A program made the translations under genes and the position numbers. Positions 11,514 to 23,481 of a stretch of DNA of 64,000 nucleotides are shown piece after piece; the stretch's first letter is position 1; every line of letters starts with the position of its first letter. The stretch spans positions 17,788,182 to 17,852,181 of the forward strand of contig OY783197.1 of assembly GCA_963678675.1 (NCBI GenBank). The letters are read 5' to 3'. Source of the DNA: Xiphydria camelus (lineage: Eukaryota; Arthropoda; Insecta; Hymenoptera; Xiphydriidae). Below the pieces are notes generated by a model. That model did no database searches. It had not been told where the DNA came from and saw only the letters and a list, made by a program, of their open reading frames with translations.

Positions 11514-12228
11514 TATACGAGCCCCGTCCCGCTTCAATTGGCCCACCCATGAAAATAACAATTATTAAATGAATTGTAAAGTTACTGCTGCCTTATATTT
11601 TTTCTAGGCTGAAATGTAATGTTTTGTAGTACACTGCACGCGCGGCACAATGTGTTTCACAATGTACAATTTTTAAATAAAATCAAAATTGAAGAAAATA
11701 ACGCTTTTGGTCATATTTTATCCGCCGGCTATTTCGAGCATTTCGAGCATTATATACAAATTAATTATTTAATTAATTTATTACTAATTGCGGCCGTTAT
11801 TAAAAACAAAGGCGATGTTACCCAGTGGTGAATTTTTCAAGACTTGCAATATTTTTTTCATTTTGTTTGCAGTTCATTATCGTAACATGAATAAACTGCT
11901 AGTACGTCTTAAGCTCTGTAAAAATGTTGGTTGAAAAATAAATAACGTGCATATTAACCCTCGTACGTCCCTCGGGTCTATAATGACCCACAGCGTTCAA
12001 TATCGATAAGTTATTATTATTCCTTTAGAGATAATCTTCTGAAATTTTTAGACATTGTTTCTTTCTTATAACGATAATTTTTCATGATGGAAATAAGCAT
12101 GTAATTATGTAATTTTGTCGACTACAAAAAACTGCACGTACAAGGTCTTCGGGTCATATATGACCCATACTGTAGAATATTTTGTTATTTGTATTCAGGT
12201 ACCATTTGTAGTCAATGTACCATTTTTC

Positions 12229-12737
12229 TTATATTATGCAGTTTCCAGTGATTTCATAATACTTCAGACAAATTTTATAAAGTGTACGTAGTTTGTTTGC
12301 TGAATGACCATGCATGTAGAGACGGAGTACGGACGTGGTCATTCCTGCTCTGCTCGGTTCTCCTGTAGGTATCTCTCCAAATAGTGCGAGTATCTGTCTG
12401 ATGGTATTAGCGTATATAATACCACCCATATTACAATCGAAAGATCGAGACATTTTTCAAATTTATCTTTTGTGAGAGGACGCCATTTCTTCATATGAGA
12501 ATTTTCAACCTGATGATTTTGAGTTTCATAACGATTCGTCTCCTCTATAATACTTTCAAGCAGACGAGAATCAAAAAAATAATTGAAATAATCGATTGGA
12601 CTATTTCCCAATATAAAGATTTTCGGATTTATTTCGGAGCTACCTTCGAAATTTTTAATTGATGGGTAAAAATACGGGTACTTGTACTTTTGGTTCGGAT
12701 TCGCCATTAGTCCAAGCTTTATTTTCAGCCATTGCAT
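12229..12737 (-). pseudogene. piggyBac transposase N-terminal fragment, frame-broken
   Basis: The - strand frame 12339-12737 contains PIDYFNYFFDSRLLESIIEE followed by TNRY and then WRPLTKDKFEKCL, the opening block of the DDE_Tnp_1_7 (piggyBac) transposase domain. A second - strand frame at 12229-12453 (with IRQILALFGEIPTGEPSRAG) overlaps it and looks like its continuation after a frameshift. The three catalytic aspartates are not present, so the gene is truncated. No host function is implied. Confidence 0.7.
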
Positions 12738-12899
12738 TGTTGGATACTACTGTATCAATACAACCGTAAAGAACAGGCGAGCGAGGCAGGCTTATAGATT
12801 GCGCGGAGCATTGCGTTTGCGCGAACGAATTCGCAATACGGCACCTATAAGGCTTTTCGCGTATACCGTGTCATCATTCACCATATTGTATTCGCCATT

Positions 12900-13250
12900 T
12901 TGGATTTGAGACTAGACTGATTTGGACATCAGGATCGTAATAAGCGACCCCGAAAACCCCTCGAGTAATAAATTTCGGGCCATAATCTTCAAATTTTAAA
13001 AATTTCTGGAATTCATCATCCGCCATCTTGGATTTGAGAATAGACCAATTTGGACATCAGCATCGTAATGAGTGATACAAAAAACCCCTGAGCAACAAGT
13101 TTCGGGCCACAATCTTCAAATTCTAAATATTTCTGGAATTCATCATCCGCCATATTGCATTCGCCATCTTGAATTTGAGAATAGAGCGATTTGGATATCA
13201 GCATCGTAATGAGCGACCCAAAAAACCCCCGAGTAACAAGTTTTGAGCGA
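12900..13250. repeat. Three diverged tandem units of the 120-bp repeat class
   Basis: Units begin at 12900, 13028 and 13169 with TTGGATTTGAGA or variants, and contain ATTTGGACATCA, AGCGACCC and CATCATCCGCCAT. The third is preceded by an extra 21 bp. The word order parallels the repeat at 33088-33614. Confidence 0.7.
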
Positions 13251-13602
13251 TAATCTTTCCTGCCAAATTTTTTCCACTGGATCCAAAGTCGATTTTGCCC
13301 TGCGTCCGGGGTGGTCGATATATCGACCAGCAGTTAGGTCGATCCAAATAGGAAATTATTGACTTTATTTATAAATTTTACGTTTAAAAAGTCGATTTTA
13401 ACTGAAATTTCCCCGGGCTCTAAAGGTTAATATATACGAGTACATACATCCTACCCTTGGGTCATATATGACCCGAAGGACTTAAGTGTAAGTATAAATG
13501 AGGGCCGTACGAGGGTTAACATAAACTTTAGATTTATCTTGATTGGGTGTCCATAACCGGAAATATTTTGTAACTCGGCCAACTGAAGCGGGACCGGGCT
13601 CG

Positions 13603-14410
13603 TATATTTAATCCACGCAAAATTCTAATATAATACTAATTAAGAGAGGAATAAGTATTTAATTAATTGAAATAAATTGTATCATTGGTTTAAATCAGGT
13701 TTTACGTAACTAAAATAAATTTAATATTCTTTTTTAATATACAGTTTCGTTACATCAAATTAAATAAAAGTCTAGTAGGTTCATATTTAAATAAACGCTA
13801 TACCTACATTGGTGCAAGTTAGACTTAGTTGTTTTAAACTATACCTACATTTCTGCGGGTTTGTATACACCCCGTATATATAGTCATTTGCTCCGCTTTT
13901 CCGATCGAGACGGTCGCGCCGTTTAAAATCGTCATCTACGTAAACGCGTGATTAAGAGCGCCCTCCCCCGTTCGTACTTTACGCGTACCCGCGCTTACGT
14001 CGAGCGCGGGGGCGATCAAAGGCTGCTCGAGTACAGTTTTCGAATCTGAGGTGGAGGGGACGCGAGTACCGGCGATGGGAATAAGGTCGAACGGTTGGTT
14101 ATAGGGGGTGGCTCGTTAAAGGAAGGCTTTTAGTGTTTTACCTGGTCGCGTGTCGACGCGTGTGTCCAGAGGGGACCGGGATATAGTACCCGGGGAAAGC
14201 GACGACCCCTCGAGAGGATCCCTCTGTCGCGCGCGCGACATAATCGTCGCGATAATGAAATTCCAGTGATTCGCGTCGGACCCCGAAGTTTTGTCGGCCG
14301 ATGTCCGATAACCCCACGGCGGGACTAGGAGAGGTAAATTTTTAACGGACGTCGCCGATCTGAGAAAAATAATTAGTTTAAAATAATTCGACACGTTTGG
14401 TTATTCTAAT
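13603..14410. other. AT-rich then CpG-rich intergenic DNA
   Basis: 13603-13870 is AT-rich and resembles the AAATAAAT stretch at 10440-10860. 13880-14390 is CpG-rich with chance open frames. Nothing coding was recognised. Confidence 0.4.
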
Positions 14411-15292
14411 CAAAATGCACGGAGAAAATCTTCCTGTAAAAATTACTATGATATTCGCTATAACCCGTAAAAGGAACACAAGACATTTTCGGATATATTA
14501 TTTATATACGTAACAATAAATGACGTGAAATATATGAAAAAATCGTATACATCACTACAAATTTTACGGAACGTTTACGTAAATTGTCATGAACCTTAAA
14601 TTATCTAAAAAGTATTATAAGTGTAAAGAGTCTCAAATGTATGTTAAATTTGACCAAATATTTTGTACTTTCGTTGGACACAGTTGTATACGGAAAGAAT
14701 GCCATGTTTATTCCAAAATTGTACTATTATAGATCAGACAGGAGAATTTTAACTACCAGTAGGAGTAATTTTTACCGTGCGGTGTTTATTTAAGTACTGA
14801 GTTTCACCTGAAAGAATATCATGTGCAACGTAAAATTTGTCTATCCCACCGAATAATTTTTATAGTGCACCGCATATTAAATATCGACCAATACCAGAAA
14901 AAAGCAAGCATCTTTTCTCTATCATTGTAGAACATGGTAATTCGTTGCTATGCAAGAAAATATCTCGTCACATGGATGAGAGCAAAGACTAACGATGTTT
15001 CTCAGCATAGCAACGAGTTACGATATTTCTCAATGACAGAGAAAAGATACGTACTTTTTTTTGGGTCCGGTCAATATGTCTGCGTAGCATTCACTGCTCT
15101 CTTCTATTTTCAAAACGAATTTTCTCATCTCACCTGTAAAAACACAAAAGCCCAGTGCATTTGGAAGGTGTACGGAAAAGTGGAAAGTGTCGTGATATGT
15201 GTTGTACGAAATAAATACCATTAGCACATTATTCGTCGTTATCCTTATCCCGAGAAATTAGAAAATATTAAATTTTAACTTCAAGAAGGCAA

Positions 15293-15406
15293 ATTTTACA
15301 CTGCACTTCCTAAAAATTGCAATGTTCAATTTTTACGGTGAACTTCCTAAAAACTGTGGTATTCAATTTCTACGGTGCACTTCTTAAAAATTGTGGTATT
15401 CAATTA
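15293..15406. repeat. Tandem repeat, three units of about 40 bp
   Basis: Units contain CACTTCCTAAAAATTG, GGTATTCAATT and TACGGTG, with a few differences between copies. Confidence 0.75.
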
Positions 15407-15436
15407 TGTATTACGGTGCGAACTGTGTAATTTATG

Positions 15437-15810
15437 TAGGGTAAACCACCCAGTTATTGGACACTTAAGCATTTTACAACATTTGAGACCGTGTTAAAAA
15501 GATATTTTTCTACCTAGAGATATGAATGGTGGCTTGTTTTAATTAAAAATATATAGGTTTTACGTTCTAGTAACTTACAATTTTAAGTTGGAAAGAGTAT
15601 AATTTTCAACGATAAAAAACTGGGATAAAGTCAAAAAACTTAGTTATTGGACAGTGTTCTTATTTTTTGGAAATACTCAATCCGGTAATTGGACAGTCAA
15701 GAATCAATAAGCCAGGTACGGTTTTCGATAATATTTATTTAAGTAAAAACTAGGAAGCTTGTTTTTATTTATTTAAATCAGACTGTCCAATAACTGAGTG
15801 GTTTACCCTA
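15437..15810. mobile_element. MITE with TAGGGTAAACCAC ends
   Basis: The left end TAGGGTAAACCACCCAGTTA has the inverted right end TAACTGAGTGGTTTACCCTA. The words TTATTGGACA and GTAATTGGACAG recur inside. The terminal TA is probably the duplicated target. Confidence 0.85.
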
Positions 15811-15964
15811 CAACACTTCGACTTTTGCCAGCAATAAAGAAAAAATTATTTCGTGTTCCACAGAAGGTATAGTGATGCCAACTCGTCCTGTCGTTATAGA
15901 CTGTTACGGTAATTTTAACCATGAATTTCATCATAATTTTACAGGAAAATTCTCTCCGTATACC

Positions 15965-18280
15965 GAACCAAATATCTAGTCAAATTCTAACTAAATATTT
16001 AGTCATTCCAACAAAACGTCTAGCTATTCCAATCAAAAAGTAGTCAGTCTAACCAAACAGATGGAGAATCCATATTTCACCAAATGGTCTGGTCATCGTC
16101 TCCAGGATTTTGGTCAGATTGACCAGCTTATCTTTCGCAGGGAGCGAACGTACATTCTCAAGAGGGAACTTTTACGGTGAAAAGGGGAATGGGAGAAAGA
16201 CGCGGTGGCGAACGCCGTTTACGTGCACCAGGATAACCGGCATGTAGCGCCTACATCGGGTGGCGCGGGGCGCATCTGCCCCGTATTGCTCAACAGCCAT
16301 AACCCCTTTCGCGTTGGGCACGTGTTGGCTTTTTATGCGCGCTCGACGTTTTATATTACCTAGTCACTATTTACCGTGGGTCACGCGTCTGGGAACTCTT
16401 CGACGCGAAGATACTCACACTTCGGTTTGCGCGTCACCTACGTCGTGACACGCGTTATCGCGACACTTCCCTACGCATTTCTCTTATCTTCATCGCTTTC
16501 ATTTAACGCAAATTTTAATTGTCATCCAACAGGAAAATTCGTACAATTTTTTCTCTCGATCGACTTCAGTCACGGGGCGATCCGCGAGAGAGAGAGAGAA
16601 GAGTTATTACAGTAGCGCGGTGTATTAAGGTACTTCCTCGAATAATTCAAGTCTAAAAGTTTTAGTCATGAGGACTCAGATAAGTAGAGGGCGGTATACA
16701 GCCGTTCTAGAAAAAAAATTAGTAGAGACTGTACTCCCACACAGGCTCACTGTATGCATGGACGTACCTCAAACACACACGCAAAATAGCGCGAGTGAAT
16801 GTGGCAACACCGTGATCATAGTCAGGTTATGCGACGACAATTTGTCGTTACCCCGTGTATTTGTTAATATGTATTCGTTATATCGAAATGAGAAATGTTG
16901 AAACGATTAAGATACAAGGGTGATAAATTTATTAAAGCATGCGATTTCAAGAAACGTACTAACGGAGTGGCGACGATGAACGCATCGTACAGTGTTGCCA
17001 CATCGCTACTCCTCATCCCAACCTCAACTGAATTCCAATAGTTTTTCGAATCTTTGAAAGCCCATCGTTCTTTAATAAAACCTGAATGTAATGTTTGTTT
17101 TTGTTACAAAATTTATCATTTTTTTCTCTCCATCTCTCTAATTTTTCAAAAATATTTACAGAGCAGTTTTCCATAAAAAGTCATTTAAAAAGTAAAAATG
17201 TGTCATTTTTACGGCTTGGGTATAGGGAACGCGTATAAAAGTGTCTTTCAAAAAACATGAATAACAATTAAACTGCACCTAAAAAAAAATCTGAAAAAAT
17301 TCGAGGAGGTGCAGAATACCTATTTGACCAAAATTTCAAATACATAAATTTACAGAAAAGTGGTTTTGGAGAGGAAATACCTTAACGAACCGATCGCTTA
17401 ATTGATTTCGTGAAAACCGTTATAGCGCACTCCTTCGGACCTCGATCCGGAAGCGTGGTGTGTATTTTTTGCGTCCTCTCCAATTTACCCTCGGGGAAAT
17501 CGGTGTAAATGGGGCGCGCGGGGGTGTTTACCACATGGCACGCGCGCCCCACGCTTCACAAAAGCGACTCGGCTCGTGATGCTAACCGTTGCGCGGGCCC
17601 TTTCACCTACAGTTCGTTCTTTCGCTTCTTCCGGGTGAATCGGGGCGGATATCGACTAGCGGGATGACGCGGTGCACGCGTTCGTCCGATCGTATATCGT
17701 CGCGAGGAGGAGCGCGTACCCGAAATGATCGGACTCGAAAATAACGCGTATCGATGATCGATCTCGTCGAAGAAATCACAGGATGCTCGCGCGCGCGTAA
17801 ATCGAACAGCCGAGAAGCAGATCAGAGCGCGCGGGCGTGGCTATTAACTCGGGGCCATCACGGGTGAAGGTCAGTGTCTGTGGCCGGGTGTAGCGTCTCG
17901 CCTCTCCCCCTTCCGCCGCACCCCTGCGTCGATTCCCATACGTCGGAAACGTCATGTGGTACATTAATTGGACGCCTGGTACCGACGCGCGGCGAAGGAG
18001 ATTCATTCCCAGCCAGACTGCAGGGAGCGTGCGAACCCCATTGTATTGAGATATAAATAACGTCCGTCTCGTCGAAGCTTTCGTGTCGAAAAAAATCCAA
18101 AACCATCGGCGCGGCGCAGTCGGAGCCGAATAGGTACTCGTTATACGTATTCCGCCGCGAGATTAATCCTTCGCGCATCGCGGTTTCATCAGCATGAGAT
18201 AGGTACGATTCCCGCTCAGGAAGCTTTACAGAATTGCACGGTAATTTTGAATTTTTCCTGGCGAACCGATAGATTTCCTG
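15965..18280. other. Intergenic DNA, no gene recognised
   Basis: Moderately GC-rich at 16150-16500 and CpG-rich at 17390-18250, AT-rich between. Open frames of up to 141 codons at 17858-18283 (-) lie in the CpG-rich part, overlap frames on the other strand and show no domain. Confidence 0.4.
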
Positions 18281-18505
18281 CACTGAGAAAGAAATTTACT
18301 TGATCGAAATAAACGTATTTTTTAATAATCCGGAGAGCATATTTATTCGACTGGAATGAATATCGATTGGACGAATATAAATATTATTGATTTAATTGAA
18401 TATTAGGTATTTGGATCGAATAGACATTCAGTCGAATCGAATAAATGTGCTCTTTGGACTATCCAAAAGCGCGTTCATTTCGATCGAGCAAATGTTTTTT
18501 TCCTC
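18281..18505. mobile_element. MITE with imperfect 80-bp arms
   Basis: The left arm (AAATTTACTTGATCGAAATA) and the inverted right arm (TTCATTTCGATCGAGCAAAT) pair over about 80 bp including GAGAGCATATTTATTCGA. Divergence is about 15-20 percent by eye. Confidence 0.7.
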
Positions 18506-18731
18506 GCTCATGCCCATTTCGAGGCCTTTTCCAGCCTATTTTTAGATCGTAAGATGGCGTATTTCCCGCGTGACACCGAGCGGGAGTTCGCAGGCTGTCA
18601 AAAGTACTTTACTCAGACTGGCGCGATTGCTTAGCCCGAAGTGGGTCCTTTTTTCAAACTAATGAACGCAACGTGAAATGAGTCGTGCATATGTTTTGTT
18701 TTGAGAAATGGGCATTCGTGAGAAAAAATAG
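18495..18731. mobile_element. MITE, CTCATGCCCATTTC family, copy 1
   Basis: Ends TTTTTTTCCTCGCTCATGCC and GGGCATTCGTGAGAAAAAAT are inverted. A close copy lies at 23237-23468; shared flanking sequence (TCATTCGGCTGAAATCCTCG) follows both, so the true unit may extend to about 18800. Confidence 0.8.
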
Positions 18732-19042
18732 TATATGTCATTCGGCTGAAATCCTCGGATTTTTAAGACTGTGTTTAGATCGTAGCACGAGGCATGGTGG
18801 AGAGACGAGGCTCGCCTTCGGCGATTAGTTTTCATGATTTTTCGAAAACTTAATGCCAAAAGGGCGTGTCGTCTAAAACCTGTGCACCCTTTTGCGTTTA
18901 AGTTTCCAGTAATTTTTTTTGCACTTTATCTATCCATATTTAGGAACGTTCGAGTGAATAAAAAAAATTATACGCCCTTTTCGCTTTATGAAGGTACTTT
19001 TTGGCGTATACCATCATTTAGCATTAGTGACGCGATATATAT

Positions 19043-19619
19043 CTGGTTAAGGTATTCCTAGCGCTTAGGAGCGTATTTTCAAGATGTCACAGGCGGGTCC
19101 CCCATAAATCAGTAATTCTACGTCATATAATATACCCATATTCCCAACAAAACTGTGTCGCATAGATGTACACACATCACTGTCACTACGTGTATGATGC
19201 AACGTTGCCAATTCTATTTAACGTTATGTTTTATCGTAAAAAACTACGTTTTGCTGTTTACGAACATCGACATTTTTGTTAAACAGTCGGTGACCTTACA
19301 TTTTTAAGGACTCAAAACATTCAATGCAGTTTCGTGAAGACATGGAAATCGCAGCACGTCGTCGTGTGGACATGGACGTGGTAATATGTATAATTTTTAA
19401 ACACGTGAATGTTGGCATTAAAATGTGGAAGAGTGGATTCTTCCATAGAGGGTTACATGTTAAATATTCAAATTTAAAAATCAAAATTCTTTCTTAAATG
19501 CCCGGTGACTAGACTTGATACTTTTCCAAAATAATCTTACGATATTAATTTCCATTCTACAAAAAATTAGCATTCTCTCTGAAGTTTTTCATCTCGCGCT
19601 AGGAATACCTTAAGCCAGT
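19043..19619. mobile_element. MITE with CTGGTTAAGGTATTCCTAGC ends
   Basis: The 20-bp left end is matched by GCTAGGAATACCTTAAGCCA at the right. The interior is about 530 bp with no recognisable coding. Confidence 0.75.
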
Positions 19620-20215
19620 ATCGTCTAGAGTTGTAAGCAGTTGCAGAAAATAAGCTCGAAAAAGTAAAAATTACTGGTTTATTCTTTTCGTGTACGTGGC
19701 AAAGTGTCTCGCGAGTGAAATTATTGTTGTGCAACGCGTATATGGATGAGAAAAATCGACCGCGAAAAATCGGACGGGAAGGGCGGCCGCCATAAATAAT
19801 GCCGGGTATCGCGCGTCGACAAATTTAATCGACCCCGAAGAAGTCAGCCGGTCGGCAACTCGCGTAGGTATGTCGGGCGATGTATCGCGATTCGCGTATC
19901 GACGCAAAACCAGGTCCGATCAACGTTTTATTAATGAGACGAAACGTTCGATGCCGGACGTGCTGCGCGTGTCCGATTGAGAGAGACGTCCTCGATTGTG
20001 ACACATTCGCCGTGAAACGCGGCGGAGCATCGCGCGACACCGATACGAGAATAAAACCGCGCGCGTGACGTATATTCTTATCTCCTGTGTATTTGAAATA
20101 AAGAGAAGAGGATCGGGAAATTATTTCGTTTGTCTTTTGTCGAAACTAATTATATAACTATCACATCGAGAGACGCGTTCGCCCCAAAGAATCGATCGCC
20201 ACGATTGGTAACTAC
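19620..20215. other. CpG-rich intergenic segment
   Basis: Overlapping chance frames occur on both strands. No gene recognised. Confidence 0.4.
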
Positions 20216-20232
20216 ATAGAGAAAAAGAATTA

Positions 20233-20990
20233 CCCATATAGGGTTTTACAACTGGCCCAACATTGGGCTACCGTTGAGTGCCGGACGTCTGATGATGGCA
20301 CAATAATGACAAGCATTACTGGCCCAACAATGGGGAAAAGTTGGACGATAACTCCGTCCGATAAACGGTAGTTAGCAATGGCCCAACTATGGCAATTCGT
20401 ACTGGTCCAACCGTGGATACTGATAATGGGGCAATCGTGGCGGCTTATATTGGCCCAACCGTTGCTGCTGATAATGGGCCATGAATGATAAAAAAGGTAA
20501 GTGTACTCAATATGGCCTACCTGACTTGGCCCTTTGTCATACTACAATTGGCAACGGTGGTATAAGGGGCCGAGTCAGGTAGGCTATATTGGGTACACTT
20601 ACCTTAATTTTGATTTCCATTGTGATATTAATTTTATTCTGGATTATTATTGACAGTTTGATATTACTGTTTTTTTTTCTTCGAAACTCGCGATGTTTTT
20701 ACGCGATAATAAGTTGACATCTTTATAATTATACCGATGCGACGGTTACCGTGATACGAGCAGTGATGGTCCAGTGATGACATACATTTGAGAGTCGATA
20801 ACTGAATTTGCTGAAGTCAGTTCAAAAAACTGTTGGCACGCAAATAGTGCTCCAGGTATGGACTATCACTGGCTGCCTTTATTCTATTAATAATAGCTGA
20901 CATCCTGAACGTATACTTGGCCAATGACCGGTAACAAAACATCGGCCAAGTGTTGGCCCCGTTATCAGTGCCGGGGACCCTACATGGGTA
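20233..20990. mobile_element. Inserted element with GGCCCAAC-rich interior
   Basis: The ends are inverted: TACCCATATAGGGTTTTACA on the left and GGGGACCCTACATGGGTA on the right. The interior repeats TGGCCCAAC or GTTGGGCC-like words about eight times. It contains a hairpin at 20494-20605. Confidence 0.65.
20494..20605. repeat. Hairpin, about 42-bp arms
   Basis: AAGGTAAGTGTACTCAATAT and CCTACCTGACT on the left pair with AGTCAGGTAGGCTATATTGG and GTACACTTACCTT on the right. Confidence 0.8.
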
Positions 20991-21271
20991 GCTGGGTCTA
21001 CTGATAATTACTTGCAGGGGGTCGCGAGTAATTATTTATTCACATCGATTTAATCTTTTTGTATATTAAATGGATATTTCTTCCTTACAATCACATATTA
21101 AGTATTCCACATGATTGTAAGGAAGAGATATCAAATTAACGTATCAAAAGAGATTTCATTGATATAAATAGATGCAACCCCGCAAGTAATTTTCAGTAGA
21201 TCCAGTTAATTCTCATTCACTGTATATCTACGCATAACGCATTCTCGTATATTACACGAGGCTAAACTAAG

Positions 21272-21401
21272 TCGCCTGGGAAAGAAACTTTTAGCTCATA
21301 TTTATACGAAACTTTTCTGAAGACTACATTTTTATCTACAACAAAGTCTTATACAAACGCATGCCAAAAGTTCGTAAATAATGAGACAATAGTGGACTCG
21401 A
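21272..21401. mobile_element. MITE family, copy 1 (second copy at 27225)
   Basis: Shares GGAAAGAAACTT, ACTTTTCTGAAGACTACATT, ATCTACAACAAAG and AATAATGAGACAATAGTGG with 27225-27391. The ends of the second copy are clearly inverted. Confidence 0.7.
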
Positions 21402-21404
21402 GTT

Positions 21405-22255
21405 CTCTTCTCGGTGAGTAGATTCCACCTCGCACGGCGTATCTGCACCACCGCGCGTTCACGCGCAAAGAGCGGAGGAAGATTCACCGACCATCGAGCT
21501 CGCCCCGCGGTGAATCACCTCTAGGATTTTTGGGTGGTGGCGACGATGGGGGGGGGGGGCGCTCGGTGCACCAGGAGAGGTCTACCGATGCGTGACCCGC
21601 CCCACCCCAACCGATGGGTCAAGTACCGGAAGTGCGAGGGGTGCGGACCGGTGGTCGTGGATGCACAACAAATTAACCGGGGTATTCAAGGCGAAGCGTC
21701 TCCCCGTCCTCGTCCTCGCGGCCAACGACCATCCCTCTGAGCTCGGAGCCATATGTCGTGCAGGTGAAGACACCGCATCGCCGTGCCGCGCGCGCGCGCG
21801 TCGGGTATCTATACGTATACCTGTATCCATCGCGTTAGTCCGTTCCGCGCTTATTCGCTACTTTCTCGCCGGGCTGATGTCGCTCGGGCGATTTGCTCGG
21901 CGATTTTTCAAGGGGGTACGAGCTCGATCGGCGGAAAGGGGCGTTCCCAAATTTCTCTTTTTATCGGGGAAATGAGAAGCTGACGAATTAATCGAGCGAA
22001 GCTTCGTTGTGGACGTTTCGAAAATTACGGACACACGGTACGAGCAAATCGTCGTTGCGCTCTGCGCGTGGGTATTAACTCAAAGTGGATTTACGCTGAT
22101 ATCGGGGGGGGATGACGTTTGGAGCGAAAATAGTCCCCCGGGAGAACGTCCCCTCGTCATTAAGTGCGCATTATCGTGCGGGGCTGTTAAATTTGATCGC
22201 GCGGTACATATACGCGTAATCGCTTCGATTGACTTTGTTCGCTTGAGAATTCGTA
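21405..22255. other. CpG-rich segment with chance frames
   Basis: A G-run at 21549-21559 and dense CpG; open frames overlap on both strands without domains. Nothing is recognised as a gene. Confidence 0.4.
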
Positions 22256-22449
22256 TTCATACACATATAGTGCCGAACATAAGTATTGGGGCATAGTGAG
22301 ATGATTCGGGGTGAAAATGCTGTCAGCCACGAAATAAATGATATTCTTGAACAGATCACTGCATGTAATATAAGATTATTCTCCATTAGAAATATATACA
22401 GCACAAACCCGAGAGGTTAGATAGAGAAAAAAAAACAAATTGTATAAAT

Positions 22450-22702
22450 GAAGGGCTTATTGGAAAAACGTGACAAGCCACAAAATCATTTTATTGAGAA
22501 AACGAGCTTTGAAGTTTAAAAAATCTGTAAAATGCATATTTGATTAATATAACCCTTCAGTGTTTTGAACAGATATACTCTAGCTCATATATTAACATCT
22601 ATAATCTTAAAGTATGAAAAAAAACGCAGGTGACTACTACACAGTAAACTGTTTATTTTTGAACAGAGTGTGGCTTGTCACGTTTTTCCAATAAGTCCTT
22701 CA
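22450..22702. mobile_element. MITE inserted in the left Tc1-like copy
   Basis: The ends are GAAGGGCTTATTGGAAAAAC and GTTTTTCCAATAAGTCCTTC, followed by GTGACAAGCCACA and its inverse. The right Tc1-like copy at 27045-27060 lacks this insertion and shows the empty site. Confidence 0.9.
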
Positions 22703-22766
22703 AAATATATACTTTTCTATGTTCACTCGGGAACAAGCAAAAGTATTGGTACACTTAGGATTGAAC

Positions 22767-22888
22767 GATAATTTAATACTATATCGTTTAACCTTTTCTT
22801 CTAATTATAATTAGAAGTAATTATGATTATAATTAGAAGTAATTATAATTAGAAGAAAAGGTTAAACGATATAGTATTAAATTATCGT
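22767..22888. repeat. AT-rich perfect hairpin
   Basis: ACGATAATTTAATACTATAT and the following 25 bp recur inverted at the right, with AATTATAATTAGAAG words in the centre. It lies inside the left Tc1-like copy. Confidence 0.85.
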
Positions 22889-23236
22889 ATAATAATTATT
22901 ATATATTATTATAATTAATATTATATTATATATTATATCGTATAATAATTATTATACCTCCTTAGAGTCTCTCTGGCATGAAGTGCACTAACTTTCGTAT
23001 AATTTTAGACGATATAGCATGCCATTCTTCCAACAGAACACGCTTTAGCTTTGACTTACTCGTTATATGATATTGTCGTACCCTTCTTTCCAGTTCTGAC
23101 ACAATAAAAGTGCAATAGGATTTATATCGAGAGATTGTGGCGAATGTGGTAATATATGAGAAATGCTATATAAACAATCCATAAGTGTACTATTATAACC
23201 ATATGCTTCGGATCATTATCCCCTTTTGAAAAGGTA

Positions 23237-23468
23237 ATAATTTTTTCCTCACTCATGCCCATTTCGACGCCTTTTCCAGCCTATTTTTAGACCGTAAGAT
23301 GGCGTTTTTCCTGCGTGACGCCGACCGGGAGTCCGCAGGCTGTCAAAAGATTGTTTAGTCCGAAGTGGGTCCTTTTTCCAAACTGATACTTAAACGCAAC
23401 ATGAAATGAGCCGTGTATACTTCTGTTTGTTTTGTTTTGAGAAATGGGCATTCGTGAGGAAAAATAGT
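23237..23468. mobile_element. MITE, CTCATGCCCATTTC family, copy 2
   Basis: Close match to 18495-18731, with the same inverted ends (TTTTTTCCTCACTCATGCCC and GGGCATTCGTGAGGAAAAAT) and the same interior including AGGCTGTCAAAAG. Confidence 0.8.
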
Positions 23469-23481
23469 ATGTCATTCGGCT

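Larger units (their letters stand above)
11958..13515 (-). mobile_element. piggyBac-like transposon remnant
   Basis: It is flanked by TTAA on both sides (11954-11957 and 13516-13519), the hallmark target of piggyBac. The termini are CCCTCGTACGTCC on the left and CCGTACGAGGG on the right, followed internally by palindromic GGGTCTATAATGACCC and GGGTCATATATGACCC blocks. The interior holds a - strand transposase fragment and, at 12900-13250, a 120-bp-class tandem repeat. Confidence 0.85.
11514..13602. mobile_element. Old inverted-repeat element hosting a piggyBac insertion
   Basis: The left end TATACGAGCCCCGTCCCGCT is matched by the inverted right end AGCGGGACCGGGCTCGTATA, with similarity continuing into TTGGCC. 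About 440 bp of its own DNA lie left of the nested piggyBac and about 85 bp lie right of it. No coding content of its own was recognised. Confidence 0.7.
14414..15964. mobile_element. Composite inverted-repeat region
   Basis: An outer inverted pair, GCACGGAGAAAATCTTCCTG (14414) and its counterpart near 15935-15962, bounds the region. Inside are an imperfect palindrome at about 14908-15050 (TTTCTCTATCATTGTAG against CAATGACAGAGAAAAGA), a short tandem array at 15293-15406 and a separate MITE at 15437-15810. The open frame 14934-15224 lies across the palindrome and is not convincing as a gene. Confidence 0.5.
20216..21231. mobile_element. Fifth copy of the 3172-type MITE, split by a 760-bp insertion
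   Basis: The left fragment is 20216-20233 (GAGAAAAAGAATTAC). The right fragment 20991-21231 carries the full diagnostic core (ATTTCTTCCTTACAATCACA, ATGATTGTAAGGAAGAGATA) and the end AGTAGATCCAGTTAATTCTC. Between them lies another element. Confidence 0.7.
22262..23230 (-). pseudogene. Tc1-like transposon remnant, left copy (transposase C-terminus)
   Basis: Read on the - strand, 23220 to 22970 gives the motif DNDPKHM of the Tc1 DDE domain, then, with frame breaks, a segment ending SELERRVRQYHITSKSKLK and RVLLEEWHAISSKIIRKL, which matches the C-terminal part of Tc1-type transposases. The 3' flank runs left to 22262. It is interrupted by a MITE at 22450-22702 and is matched by an inverted copy at 26720-27215. 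Confidence 0.65.

Noticed and set aside
14934..15224. 96-codon frame on the + strand
   Set aside because: It spans an imperfect palindrome inside a composite repeat; the - strand is open too.
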